Positions 30,450 to 42,175 of a stretch of 64,000 nucleotides of DNA are shown here, piece after piece. The DNA is from Cololabis saira. Its lineage: Eukaryota; Chordata; Actinopteri; Beloniformes; Belonidae. Under the pieces are notes generated by a model that did not search any database, was not told the origin of the DNA, and saw nothing but the letters and a program-made list of their open reading frames with translations. Each line of letters starts with the position of its first letter. Within the stretch, counting starts at the first letter, position 1. The translations under genes were made by a program, and so were the position numbers. The stretch spans positions 4,302,058-4,366,057 of the forward strand of contig NC_084597.1 of assembly GCF_033807715.1 (NCBI RefSeq), given 5' to 3'.

Positions 30450-31051
30450 ACTTTACTTGTTACTTGAAAAAGTAATCAGATTACAGTAACGCGTTACTTC
30501 TAACGCGTTTCTGCCCATCACTGGTTGTTAGCTGTTAGTTTGGATGTGTTTCTACGTTGTAATTCTCTTTTCTTCCACCTCACGGACTCAGACGACCCAC
30601 CAGACCTTCTTCATCTCTGATGTCATGTCACACTCGTTTCCTCCTTCATTAGCAAACCAAATGTTCTTGTTTTCTAAAACAATGAAGATATTTTTAAAGG
30701 TGAAATAAAAGCAAAGCGTATCTGACAGCCCTGGAAAAAAACAAAAAAAGAATTTTCACACAAGTAGAAGCACTGTCTCAGCAAAGGAAACTCAACCTGC
30801 TCGAGCACCTTGATAGTTTCTCATGAGGATGAACTTCACATTTCTAAGCTAACGCTGCAGCTTCAAGCAGAAATGCAAACGGGAGCAAAGGCATCCATTC
30901 AATACACAAAGATGCTGTGCCTTTCTTCTTCTTCTTCTTTCTTTTGGCTGCTCGTGTTTAATCTATTCAGTTTGGTTACCCGGTAGTGGAGCTGAAACTT
31001 AATCATACAGTACGGCTAAAATCATGCTGCATTGGAAGCAAAAAAACAAAC

Positions 31052-31942
31052 AAAGTGTCTTCATCCCAAGGAACAAACAGCTATGACACATGGGGCCAAA
31101 TCCACAAAGAATAGATTGCTCCCGCAAATAGCGCCGTGAATTGCGCCGCATTTGCGCCCGCAATTTGTCCCGCTTTAAGGTCCTATTCACAAAAGATTTT
31201 GCTCTAATGATATGCCGGCGCAAACACGCCTATAAAGTTTTGCAGTAACTTCATTAACACCGGATCGGGGTCAGGATCTGACGGTAATTCATGTTCTGTG
31301 TTTTGCTACACACACCTACAGGTCAGCTGTTAAACACACACATTCTACATTTATATGTTTATATGGTGGAATTGTTTGTAATAAAGCAGCCCCTTACTGT
31401 ATGGATGAATCCTGAACTCCGTCCTGTTATTTTTATTTTTAAATTCGAGATAAGTCCACAACCCCACTTGATCTGACTGTCTACAGTCATGTCTGACTGT
31501 AGATTTCACCTTTAATATCATTCAGTATCACACAGGCTTGAATGATATTGAAGAGAGAGAGAAACAGAGACAGAGCGGGAGTGAGGAGTGAGTTTGCGCG
31601 CAGTTAATACACGCTTCGAAAAGACAGTATTTGCTCCACTATTTTTGCGTGTTGCAAATAGCGCTGGCCTTTGTGAATTAGACGGTTTTTGCATAGAAAG
31701 GGGGCAATTTTGCGCCGAATGTATGAATATTACCTAATTTACATGCATGCAAATGGCACAGGCGCACCATGACACTATTTGCTTGGCAGCGCAGTTTGTG
31801 GAGCAATTCGCCCTTTGCAGGTGCTTTGTGAATTAGACACTCTCTTTTTGTCTCATTTGCACCAGTTTAGCGGCCGCGCAATCCTTTTGTGGATTTGGCC
31901 CAAAGTGTCTTCATCCCAAGGAATAAACAGCTATGACACATG
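31052..31942 (-). mobile_element. GGGCCAAATCC-ended element, copy 2, with 41-bp flanking repeats
   Basis: The element is 31093-31901, with the same inverted ends as 6854-7905 in reverse orientation and about 245 bp deleted internally. It is flanked by a 41-bp direct repeat, 31052-31092 and 31902-31942, starting AAAGTGTCTTCATCCCAAGG and ending CAGCTATGACACATG, with a single C/T difference. No shorter target duplication is visible at the ends. Confidence 0.85.
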
Positions 31943-32680
31943 ATGTATTTTTTGTGTATTTTTTACCCATCTCCGACCAGAAGCAGCATTTTTGTCTCTT
32001 GTTGCATCCCCATCTTATTTTGTTGGTTTGTTTGGCTATTTTTAAATGTTGAACATGAAGGCAATTTTATAAATTTACAAAAAAAGAAACTTCATGTTTC
32101 ACCTTTTCAAGTGTTATTTCATCTCTGTCGTTTCTTCTGAGGCTGCGAAAGAAAAGGTTTCCACGGGAACATCGACAGCTTTCAAGGGAAATGAAAAATG
32201 TCTAGAATTTAAAATGCTTCTATTAACGACAGCTCGGGTTTTAAATTACATAGCTGTCTCATTTAATTGAAAAAATTTGCTAATTGAAAATCTAATCTTC
32301 TGTGAAGCCGTTCCTCCAGGATTATGTACCTGAAAAATGTAATTGTCTAGAGTAAATGTTATCACTGTCATCGTGGCAATGGAACGTCAATTTGAAAATA
32401 AAATGATTCAACTACATCATCGAATGGGTGAAAGAGTTATATTTTGAACAGATTCATTTAAAAAAATCTGTTAAATTTCAATAAATGGGTGTAAGAGAAG
32501 CATACACTGAACTTCATTTATTAAATTCACAGATCAGATAATACGCACACAAATGTTTTGAGTCGATTTTCTCTCCGTACGCTTTGACTCTGGTTTGACA
32601 TTGGTTAAGATATTATGAAAGTTGTTCCAACTGTTTGCAGGGTTTTTCTGTAAGATTGTGTGTGAGGGGTCTGCTCTAAC
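31943..32680. other. AT-rich sequence, possibly conserved non-coding
   Basis: No repeat ends or coding signal. 32215-32410 is rich in TAATT/ATTA motifs (TTTAATTGAAAAAATTTGCT and so on), the style of developmental enhancers in introns. This is an impression only. Confidence 0.25.
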
Positions 32681-32682
32681 TT

Positions 32683-32888
32683 ATGAATTCAGCTGCTACG
32701 AACGTGTTGGATGAAAAAATGTCTAGCTTTCCAAAACCTAAAAGACCTCATTATGAATCCGAGTTACGTCGTGACAAGGTCCGAAATAAAACAAGGATTT
32801 GTATAAGAGATGCTTTTGATAGATGGAGACGGCTGAAAGCGAAGAATTTGAAGACAGACGCCAACGTTGCTGATTTTCTCCTGGACAG
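32683..32888 (+). other. Exon-like ORF fragment with splice donor
   Basis: ATG at 32683 opens a basic protein segment (KMSSFPKPKRPHYE, DKVRNKTRICIRDAFDRW, DANVADFLLDR) ending exactly at CAG/GTAAGA (32888/32889). The motif RWRxLK..LKTDAxVAxFLLD occurs at the start of many uncharacterised fish proteins, often transposon-linked. No downstream exon is recognised. Confidence 0.4.
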
Positions 32889-33104
32889 GTAAGATTCATA
32901 GCTAAATGTTTGGCTAATGCTAATTTACTTAGACAAGGTAACAGTGCAGGGCTGTACAGTGCGACAGTTTTCATTGCATTTGCGAATAAAAATCATCCGG
33001 TGCGAAGAGAAATATGTATCCACCCGCATTATGCGAGTGAGTTGCGCTGGGGTCATTTTAAAAAAAGTGTGAAAATCAATATGAATGTCTCTTGACCTAC
33101 ATCA

Positions 33105-33288
33105 GCCTTTCTCAACCGGGGTGTCGCGGCACCCTGGGGTGTCGTCAAAAAATTACCTATCTGACATTTCATATATAAATACCGTATTTTCGCGACCATA
33201 CGGGCGCTGTGTGGAAAGGCGCACCCTCAGTTTTGTGTCATTTCTGTATTTAAAACACACACACGGCGCACCGAACCTAAAGGCGCCG

Positions 33289-33319
<31 letters not shown>

Positions 33320-33320
33320 G
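33105..33320. repeat. Two transposon-end fragments and a (CA)n run
   Basis: CAGCCTTTCTCAACCGGGGTG (33103) looks like a hAT-type left end. ACCGTATTTTCGCGACCATA (33180) and GGCGCACC motifs resemble a common teleost MITE end. (CA)n lies at 33293-33318. Neither has a partner end in view. Confidence 0.35.
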
Positions 33321-33696
33321 CGCGCCGCAGAACACACACACAAGCACACGAGTGTGCGTATTTAAAAATAGAGCGGGAGCAAAACTTTGTTTGATTGTAC
33401 TTTATTTCAGTTTTTACATTAATCAAACCCATCAAAGTCTCATCCTCTGTTTCTGCATTAAAGAGCTCCGTTGAATCAGCTGTGCCAGTCCGAATTCCTC
33501 GCTTTCAGAGTCTCTTTCCGTGCCGTGCGGCGCCTGGGACTTGCCGGCTTTTGCAAAAGCTCGCAAAATAGTCCCAGCAGACACGTTAGCCCACGCATCA
33601 ACAATCTATCTGCAAACTGTGGCATAACTTGCCCGGCGCTGCTTTCCACTCTGTGTTCCCCTCAGTCATCCGTCGCTCCCACGCCGCTCGCAGCCT

Positions 33697-33790
33697 TAAG
33701 GCTGATTTATGGTTCCGCGTTACACCGATGCAGAGCCTACGCCGTAGGGTAAGCGGCGACGCGCACGTACGGTGCGCTTCGCTGAAATGT
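33697..33790. mobile_element. Palindromic MITE, half copy
   Basis: TAAGGCTGATTTATGGTTCC and CAGAGCCTACGCCGTAGGGT are present, then the right half is replaced by GAAATGTGG. The copy at 41377 breaks at a similar point (GAAATGCGG), so this may be a distinct subfamily rather than random truncation. Confidence 0.65.
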
Positions 33791-34675
33791 GGTAACATTT
33801 ACGATTCTGTTTGGCTAATCGCCATTAGTAAATTTTGCAGTACATTATTACTTCACAAAAGATCTTTAAAATCTTTGAAAGTGACTGCAGTACCAGTTTT
33901 GGCCATTTCTTACACACGGCTCCTTTAAGTAAGGACAAATAGGGGAACATATCTTTCAACACTGAGGGGTCTCATCCTTATTTGGGTTGGCATCTCAGAT
34001 GGGAAGCGGTGGACAGCTATACAGCTATATGCGACTGATGTGTTTGGAAGACGGGGCTCACGCGCAAAGAACACCTCCCCTTTTCATAGTATAAATACTA
34101 CTGGATCCATGAATAACATTGTGCATTTTTTTCTGTTCCCCATTGTGGTCGAGGAGAGAGTGTACCTTGATATAATAAAAGCTTGTATTAACTTTGATTC
34201 TATTTCACTGGTTTTCTTGTGGTTCACCAGACAAACCAACATGTGGATCTTACACATCCAAGACCTCTCTATCGTTGTGTAACAGGTTTGGATCAGGTGT
34301 GAATAACGATGAGTCAGGGGTTGTTTTCCTGCATTCGTTTGCTTCTGCAGAAGACATAAAAACATATTTAGCAGTCTTCTGGACCCTTTTCTGCACTTTC
34401 TGCTCCCTCATCAATGCAACACAGCACTGTCTGATTTAATTGATTTTCTTTTATAATGCATAGAAATGCACTCTTACATTTTACTACATAAAAGCTGTTA
34501 AAACAGACAGGAAAACACTTTGTTTTTAACTAATAAATCTCAAACCATAATAACCAATATGGGAACAGTAACACCTAATGGTAAAAAAAAAAAAAAACGC
34601 TGTATATGTGGGGTAAACACAGCGAAAATAATTACATTTAACGAAGGAAACATACCTGCAGAAGACATAAAAACA

Positions 34676-35369
34676 CATTTTTTTTTTCTTTTCTTTTATT
34701 GTTTATTTTGGTCATCCAAAAAACAAAAAACAATGTTACATCGGTGCAACCATCATCATTATACAGCACACATGGGGAAAACAGCAAAACCAGGGAGGAA
34801 CCAAAGAGATGGCTCAAAAGATGTGACCAAAAAAGGTGTAGGCTGAAGCATGAGCTTGTAATGCCTACCCTATTATCATACAATCAACACACACTCACAC
34901 ACACACGCACGCACACACGCACGCACACACGCACGCACGCACGCCAGATGCACGCACGCCAGACGCACGCACGCAAGCACGCACGCACAACAATAATACA
35001 TCTGTTACACTATCATATATTGGTGGATGCGAAGAAGCAAACAAAAGCCCAGTAATAATACTATGAAACCACTATGAAATTTGGTGTCAATGAATTAGAA
35101 TATATCCGTACAGTTTGTTACAGTATTTTTTTATACCCGTTGATAGTCTTAATTTTAAACATTCTTTTGAAGGTATGGATTGAACTACACATTCTTAAGT
35201 CCTTTTCGCAACAATTCCATAGTTTTACACCATTTACTGAAATACAATGTTCTTTTGACTTTGTTCTTGCCTTTTGGTTTTTGAATGAACCAGCATTTCT
35301 CAGTTGATACTTGTTCTCCTGGATTTGGAACAGCTCCTGTATGCTGCGTGGAAGGAGATTGTTGTGAGC
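34676..35369 (-). mobile_element. 5'-truncated LINE fragment
   Basis: The minus strand encodes the C-terminus of a LINE reverse transcriptase (LLPRSIQELFQIQENKYQLR, then HCISVNGVKLWNCCEKDLR and HTFKRMFKI) ending near 35118, followed by a 3' UTR and an A-rich end (T-run at 34679). A homologous pre-insertion sequence (CTGCAGAAGACATAAAAACA joined to ATTTAGCAGTCTTCTGGA) is at 34345-34395 and defines both boundaries. CA/ACGC microsatellites at 34893-34990 lie in the 3' UTR. Confidence 0.6.
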
Positions 35370-35519
35370 ATTTAGCAGTCTTCTGGACTCTTTCTGCACT
35401 TTCTGCTCCTGAACAAGTAAAATAACAATGAGAAAGCGTGTGCTCAACGGTTCTGCAGCGCTGTCTGGTTTACATTACGCACCAGCCTGCCGTTGTACAA
35501 AAGGCGCGAAAACAAAAAC

Positions 35520-35593
35520 ATCCATAAAAAGTATGCAAACAAATATAAATCCAATATTTCTACTCCAAAAAAAAGCAATCAGAATTGTCAATA
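35520..35593 (+). pseudogene. LINE reverse-transcriptase fragment
   Basis: The plus strand reads NINPIFLLQKKAIRIVNRA, the thumb-region motif of several LINE reverse transcriptases. It is opposite in orientation to the fragment at 34676-35369 and could be its inverted 5' piece or a separate element. Confidence 0.45.
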
Positions 35594-36199
35594 GGGCTGC
35601 AACGATTCGTCGACGTTGTCGACAAAAATCGATAATCAAAATTGTCAACAATGAATTCCATTGTCGACGATTGTCGCCAGACATGTTTTTCCAACGGAGT
35701 GAGGCGTCTCACTTCAATACAATCTCTGCCGAGTGTCTTGCATGCACGATAGCGTCTCTGCCGAGCGGTAGCGGTTAAACAAAAATGACGGCGTCCTATA
35801 GCAGCTGCACATAACAAAACTTCAAAAGTTTGGGAGCATTTTAGCCTGAATACGGCAAATAAAAAGATGACTTGCAAGATTTGCAAAGCAGAACTTGCTT
35901 ATCACGGGAGCACGTTGGTAATGCACGAGCATTTGAAGAGAAAGCACGTCGGACAGTTGAACGAAACAGACTCGCCTTTGTAAGATATTAAGCCTATTTT
36001 TGCTTTAAAGGAGAGCTTTATTGTTATGCCTGACTGTGCCTGACAAAATAATTTTAAATTTTAAATTTTAAACAGACCGAAAAAGAGCCACCATTCTGCA
36101 AAAGAAGCAGACGTGTTCCTGCAACAGACGACTACTGAGTCAGTAGATGCTGATCTGTGATATGAGCAGCTCTCATGGTTGATGGTGACGGGTTTCAAC
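35594..36199 (+). pseudogene. hAT left end with BED zinc-finger exon
   Basis: The terminus TAGGGCTGCAACGATTCGTC starts at 35594, followed by GTCGACGA-rich subterminal repeats. From 35822 the frame reads SKVWEHFSLNTANKKMTCKI, CKAELAYHGSTLVMHEHLKR and KHVG: a BED finger (aromatic W/F, CxxC, HxxxxH). It ends at CCTTT/GTAAGA near 35980, a splice-donor match. BED domains sit at the N-terminus of hAT transposases and ZBED proteins. No catalytic or dimerisation domain follows; another hAT begins at 36200. Confidence 0.75.
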
Positions 36200-37147
36200 T
36201 AGTGATGCACCGATTGTTTGGTAACCGAAATTGTTCGGCCGAAAATGGCAAAAAAACACTTTCGGTGTTCGGTGGAATAAGTGGGAAAAAAACAGAACAA
36301 TTAATAACGCCGTTGTAATATAAGGAAATAGACTGACTGCTCCGTAACTGTTGCGCACCACAAACATAAATCGTTGGCCAAACAAAAACTAACCACATAA
36401 CACTCCCGTAATGGTTGCGCACCACATAAATCGTTGGCCAACCAAAAACTAACGACATAAGAATTTAACTAACATTCACCAGCAGGTGGAACCAAAACAA
36501 CATAAATCAATCTATTACAGGTGCGTTTAGATGACGAAATCAAACGTGGAAGAGCGTGGAGTGAAGTGGTGCAAACATGTCAGCAGTGTGGAAGTATTTT
36601 AGAGTGGCAAAGAATAATACAAGAATGGCTTTTTGCAATGAATGTTCTGCTCAAATATCTAGAGGGGGCACATCTGCAAAGTCTTTCAGCTACAAGTTTG
36701 ATTTATCATTTGAAATGATAAAAAACCCTGAGCGCTTTAATGCATTTTTATTGTTTTAAGGCCTATGTTACAATGTTCAGTCAGTTAAGTCTAACGTAAG
36801 CTCAAAGATGGCCAAAAAATGTATTTTGCTAATTTATTTATTTTAAGTTATTGTTTTTTGCTGGTATAATGTCTGCTGGAATATTTAAAAAATGCTGGGA
36901 AATTAAAAAATGTTCAGTTTTTTATGTTCAACAAATGTTTTCTACCTTGTAATTTTGTAAAAGATGTTTTTCTTTTAAAAGCATGCCTAAATCAAATTTA
37001 TTTGATATATGCAATGGTGAAAAAATTGGCAAAATAAATGAAAAACTGCGAAGAACCATGTTCGGTATTGTTCGGTATTCGGCCAAGTGTTTATTATTAT
37101 TTTCGGTTTCGGTTTCGGCCACAAATTTTCATTTCGGTGCATCACTA
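36200..37147. mobile_element. hAT element, 948 bp
   Basis: Ends TAGTGATGCACCGATTG and TTTCGGTGCATCACTA, perfect duplication GTTTCAAC (36192-36199, 37148-37155). TTCGGT motifs are repeated near both ends. A left-end fragment of the same family is at 48229-48400. Internal ORFs show no transposase motifs. Confidence 0.92.
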
Positions 37148-37369
37148 GTTTCAACAAATGATACACCAGTTCAACCCAGAGAACGTCCTGCCATCCAGAA
37201 CCCATTTACCCACTTGATGGAGAATAAATACCAAACGTTTTATTTTTTTTTATAATTTATTTTTTATATAACACAATTGCCTGTCCTTAAAAAATGAAAA
37301 ATAATGGACAGAGGTTTATTTACTTATGGATTTATGTCTATACTAACTGATCACTGTGCCTGTTGTTGG

Positions 37370-37646
37370 TTTTAGATAGGACATTTTATTTACTTCTTGT
37401 GCAGACCTCTGTTAATAAATGTACCTGTGTGACATTTGGCATGAGGCTTTGTATTAAAACTGACTGTTTTTTTAAGGGTTTGCCTCAGAAAAACATGAAG
37501 CTAACAGAGATGCTAACAGAGATGCTATGCTATAATGCTTTGGGGGAAACCCCAATTATGGCACAGAAAAATATCGATATATATCGAGTATCAACATTCA
37601 GCTAGAAAATATGGAGATATGACTTTTGGTCCATATCGCCCAGCCC
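37370..37646 (+). repeat. Right-end fragment of a CAGCCCTA element, copy 1
   Basis: Shares GTGTGACATTTGGCATGAGG, GGGTTTGCCTCAGAAAA and a terminal CATATCGCCCAGCCCTA with 49940-50215. It contains two units of a 12-bp repeat (GCTAACAGAGAT). No left end was found. Confidence 0.65.
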
Positions 37647-38192
37647 TAGTGTGTCTATTGCAGCGCGACCAATTACCACTACAGAACCTGTAGACGAGAC
37701 TGTTATTACACACACAGGCCTCGTAAACTAATGTTGCCCGGAGTGGACGAAGTGAAACGCTACACTTTAAAACAATAAAACGTTGTTTTTAGGGGTTTTG
37801 TACGGGAGCTGATGGATTTTCCCCCAGTGTCTGGCTCACTTTATGAGAAGTATTTTACAAAGAGGGCAAACACATTACACACTTGTTGTCACATGAGGCC
37901 TTCTATTACGTGATGGGGACACACCAGAGGAGCCCAAAGAGTAAAAAAGAGCAACTAAATGGAATTGCTTTTATAAATCAGTGTCACATTATGCATTCAG
38001 AGCACAGACTAAAAAGCCTCTGTACAGTACACAAGTCTATGAATCTTTTGGGAATCGGCCCGTGAGCTCGCGGCGTATTCTCTCGTGAGCTGCACTTCCA
38101 GGCTATTCATTGATTCAAGTCCAGCTTTAAATATGGAGAGAAGCTGCCGCGGCTCTTAAAGAGGCACTGCCACTTCCAATAATGCACAGGTT

Positions 38193-38196
<4 letters not shown>

Positions 38197-38276
<80 letters not shown>
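38197..38276. repeat. (GA)40 array
   Basis: An uninterrupted GA dinucleotide tract; the predicted Ser/Leu ORF across it is not a gene. Confidence 0.95.
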
Positions 38277-38280
<4 letters not shown>

Positions 38281-38301
38281 AAAAAGGCACATAACAACTA
38301 A

Positions 38302-38955
38302 GGCCCCGTTTACACGGAGCAAAAATGGTGGCGTTTTCATGCATTTTGGCCGTTCGTTTACACGAAAACGGAGCTCAAAGTCACCAAAAACCATAATTTC
38401 TGAAAACTCCGGCCAAAGTGGAGATTTTCAAAAACTCCGTTTTCACGTTTGCGTCTAAACTGAGGAAAACGGAGATTTAAGCTTCAGAACGTCACATTAT
38501 GCAACAGAAACGTCACCAGCGTCATGTGTACGACCCGTGTTTACAATTTGTTTGGCCACCGTCAATATTTTCTTGTATTTTACCTGTTTTATATTCTAAA
38601 GTCACACTTAAAAGTAACTCCACTTCTCTGTCACTCCAAACCAAAGACTCTCGTTCCGTCTTGGAAGTAAAGCCTGAATTATGGTCCCGCGTTAAATCGA
38701 CGCAGAGCCTACGAGGCTCTGCGTTGGTGTAACGCGGAACCATATTATTCAGCCTTAACTGGAAGTTACACGTGTCATTTGTTGATGTTTTTTCCAGGAT
38801 TCTGATTGGCTGGCATGACGTTAACAGCGTTTTTATGCGGATTCGTGTAAACGAAGAGATTTTGAAAACGATCTTGTGTAAATGATGGAATTTTTCAAAA
38901 CGTAGAGGGGGAAATATCCGTTTTTGTAAATACCCGGCTATGTGTAAACGGGGCC
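38302..38955. mobile_element. PIF/Harbinger element, copy 2, 654 bp
   Basis: Ends GGCCCCGTTTACACGGAGC and GTGTAAACGGGGCC with TAA duplications (38299-38301, 38956-38958). Opposite orientation to 15597-16302. A deleted palindromic MITE (38671-38757) sits at the same internal site as in copy 1. Confidence 0.88.
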
Positions 38956-38969
38956 TAAACTCTTACAAC

Positions 38970-39797
38970 CAGTACTGGAGTTGAGGGGGATGAGGGGGGA
39001 TGAGGGGGATGGCATCCCCCCTGAAATAAAAACGGTCCAAATCATCCCCCCTGAAATAAAAACGGTCCAAATCATCCCCCACTGAAATAAAAACGGTCCA
39101 AATCATCCCCCCTGTAAAACTGCCACCCCCCCTTTCCATCCCTTATGTCATTTCATCAATGAATGTGGTTTTACTGCTATTTCAACATTTAGAGTCATCA
39201 CCAGAAAAATAACACCATAAAATAAATTATTTGACAATTTTCACCTGTTTCAAGTAAATTTTCACTTGAAAAAGTAGAAAAATCTGCCAGTGGGACAAGA
39301 TTTATCTTCTTATTACAAGCAAAAAAATCTTGTTCCACTGGCAGATTTTTCTACTTATTTCAAGCGAAAATCTACTTGAAACAGGTGAAAATTGTTGTTT
39401 TTTCCAGTGATGAGTCTTGTTTTAAGTGTAATGAGATTTTTTTACTAAAATGAGACATTTTAACTAGAAATAAGACAAATATTCTTGTTAAGATTGTGAG
39501 TTTTTGCAGTGATCCATGTTACTTATCCTGTGAAGGACAGAGTCATATTGATAAGTTCAGAAAAGTGTTTTTTATTGTTGTGTTTTGATGTATTTGATGT
39601 AAGCCCAGTGGATATTTAAAGCTTACAGAAGGCTGCATTTAACTGCTGCTATGTCATTCCTGCAGTATTTCTGCAGCTGTTTTGGTCACTGCTATTATTT
39701 GTAATATATTATATTATTTGTAATCAGCACAAATTATCTGTCCCCATATGATCAAATCCACCATCCCCCCTGATTTTTTTTTACAACTCCAGTACTG
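38970..39797. mobile_element. CAGTACTGGAGTTG-ended element with 31-bp repeats
   Basis: Inverted ends CAGTACTGGAGTTG and CAACTCCAGTACTG. A 31-32-bp unit (ATCATCCCCCCTGAAATAAA plus AACGGTCCAA) is repeated three times at about 39013-39113. A CACTGCAAAAA-type MITE is nested at 39190-39511. No clear target duplication, so the superfamily is uncertain. Confidence 0.6.
39190..39511. mobile_element. CACTGCAAAAA foldback MITE, left-truncated
   Basis: TTTTCACCTGTTTCAAGTAA and AATCTGCCAGTGGGACAAG are mirrored by TCTTGTTCCACTGGCAGATT and CTTGAAACAGGTGAAAA, giving a long hairpin. The right end GTTTTTGCAGTG is intact. Confidence 0.75.
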
Positions 39798-40847
39798 GAT
39801 GCAACCACATTAAATAAAGAAAATATGTTTCCCCCTTGGTTTGATGTTAATGTGCTGGTTTTAGTTCAAATGAAACAATGAATAATTTTACTGGTGGGTT
39901 TCGTGCTGGAGTTATGAAAACTTATCCCACTGGCTTAAATCATTTGACAGGTAGATAAATCCACAGCTTGGATGTCTAGACATCAGATTCACTCACGCTT
40001 TCCTCCGAGCTGCAGCCATCACAGCACTAAGCTGACAACATATGTTATTTAAGTAACCGTTTATATCTTCTTAAGTAAGATAAAGACTCTGTTGGCATTT
40101 ACGCCCTTTCTTCTCATTTACCCGCTTGACTGAAACCGTACCTCATGTGTTTGCAATAAGTGCTAGGTAGTAAATTTGTCAGGCACATTTTTCACGGTGT
40201 TTCTTTGAATAAATCAGTCAAATATTATAAAAGAAAGATCTTGCGCATTCATTAGAGGCTTTTACAGAAAGTTTCTTTGTTCGTTCCTTCAAAGACGACC
40301 ACGCTGTGCTTCTCCTCAGATGATTATCTTGAGATCAAAGCCGACCACTAGTGTCACAAATTAGGGCTGAAGACTGTGGTGGAAGAAACAAGGCGTTACC
40401 ACATGCACAAAGTCCTGCCTTTCGGCCAGCATGGGTTGCTTACCACTGATCATTCCTCCTCTCTATGCCATCACTTAGGTCTGTCACCATTAAGAGCTGA
40501 ATGAGCATGAATCGTCCCTGCAGGCCAAGTACGTTTGCCCTTGCAGGCGGTGAAAGCACCGATTAATCAGGATCTGGCATTAGAGAGACGTGAATTCCTC
40601 TATTCAATCTGCAAACTAGAGCTGTTTTGATCCCGCCTCGCTTGTCCCCTTATACCTAGGTTTGTATATATACCGTTTTTACAGAGTCTATTTTATTTTG
40701 TACTGTTTTATTTTATACTTATTCTACTTTTTTATAAAACATTTTTTTGAAGGAAAGCACCACTCCGTGCTGCTTTTAATTTTGTTCTATGCCTCGTATA
40801 ATGACAATAAAAAGTCTGAAGTCGGTTTCCTAAGACTCTAAAAACCC
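39798..40847. other. No element recognised; possibly conserved sequence
   Basis: No terminal repeats or ORFs. The 40300-40640 part is less AT-biased and not obviously repetitive. I see no proof of function. Confidence 0.3.
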
Positions 40848-40850
40848 TAA

Positions 40851-41842
40851 GGCCGCGTTCAGACTGCAGGCAAATCTGATATATATCTGATTCCTTCTCA
40901 TATCCAATTTTCAGGGCTGACTGTCCACACTGTTTTCTGCAAGTGTCCAAATCGGATCTGGCTCTGTTCAGACTGGGCCACATCATTGACTGATCTGACG
41001 GGTTGCCGTAGCAACGACGTCGGAGCGGAGGCGTCACCCAGCGCGTGTATTGTGTGAAGTCATGTATTTTTTTTATATATAAAAAAATCCCAAATATCTG
41101 TACCGTTTCTGATTGGGTGGGCACTGCGCATCATTTTTAGACACAACAATGAACGCACACCGCAAAAGTTGTGTCTCGGCGAAGGGAACCCGGCGTCCCA
41201 GCAAAATGAGAAACAGAGAAAAGTGTTCAGAACAAAACCACCAGCAAACTAACAAACCAACCAACAAAGCTCAGAGTTAACAAAACGAACCAGCAATGAA
41301 CAACTGGCAGCCCCGCTCCATAACCTCTCCTCCTGATGAGCTGACGGGCTGCAGGTTCAGGCTCACAGCGCGACTGAAGGCTGATTTATGGTTCCGCGTT
41401 ACACCAACGCAGAGCCTACGGCGTAGGGTACGCGGCGACCCGCACCTACGTGGAAATGCGGTCTTTTTTTCTGCTATTAAAACACGATTTGTAATGTGAA
41501 TTTGCAACACTTAAACTACAAATAATAGTTTTTGACGTGACATCAGAGATTGTACATGCTCTCTGTGAAAGGATGAGTAGCTCCACAACTGGAAATGGGC
41601 GGGTGGTTTGGAGCGTCTGGGACAGTCATATCCGATCTGAGTGTTTGGATGTTCAGACTGAGACGCATCTGCCCAAATGAGATAATGATCGGATATGAAA
41701 CTACCTCCCGGAGGTGGTTTCCATCTGGTTTGCAAAAATCGGATCTCATGTGGTTTGGGACTGTTCAGACTTCAAAAGAGTCATCCAGTTTCAATCTGGA
41801 TGGGCTAAAAATCGGATATTGGCTGGCAGTCTGAACGCGGCC
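40851..41842. mobile_element. PIF/Harbinger element, 992 bp (second family)
   Basis: Ends GGCCGCGTTCAGACTG and CAGTCTGAACGCGGCC are perfect inverted repeats, with TAA on both sides (40848-40850, 41843-41845). Subterminal ATCGGAT motifs recur. It carries a half copy of the palindromic MITE at 41377-41457. No transposase. Confidence 0.9.
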
Positions 41843-42175
41843 TAAAAACCCTAATATATCTCGCCATAGATCTTGCTTCTTATTGCTAAGATCAACAACA
41901 CCAGAGGTGCCAGTCTGATTGTACGAGACCATGTTTGGTGCAACAGTCAATCTTTCACAAACAAGTCTCTGCGTCAGCACTGGTGCATTGATTATCATGG
42001 TTTAATCACATCAATTACCGAATAAGTAGTTGATTAATCGCTCTGGTGGCAAAGACCCACACCATTGTATATCATATATCGATATATTGCATTTAAATAA
42101 ATAAATTGTGTGCATGTTTAGGTTATTTTTAATTATTTATTTTAAATCAGCTTTGTCCGCGGTCTTTGCGACTGT

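Larger units (their letters stand above)
29765..30525. mobile_element. hAT relative of the CAGTGTTGGG family, interrupted
   Basis: Right part ACAGTAACGCGTTACTTCTA ending in CCCATCACTG is the inverse of the GTAACGCGTTA-type end seen at 42567. The left end is not sharp. Alternating GTAATC/GATTAC motifs occur on both sides of the nested hAT (29848-30449). Confidence 0.5.
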
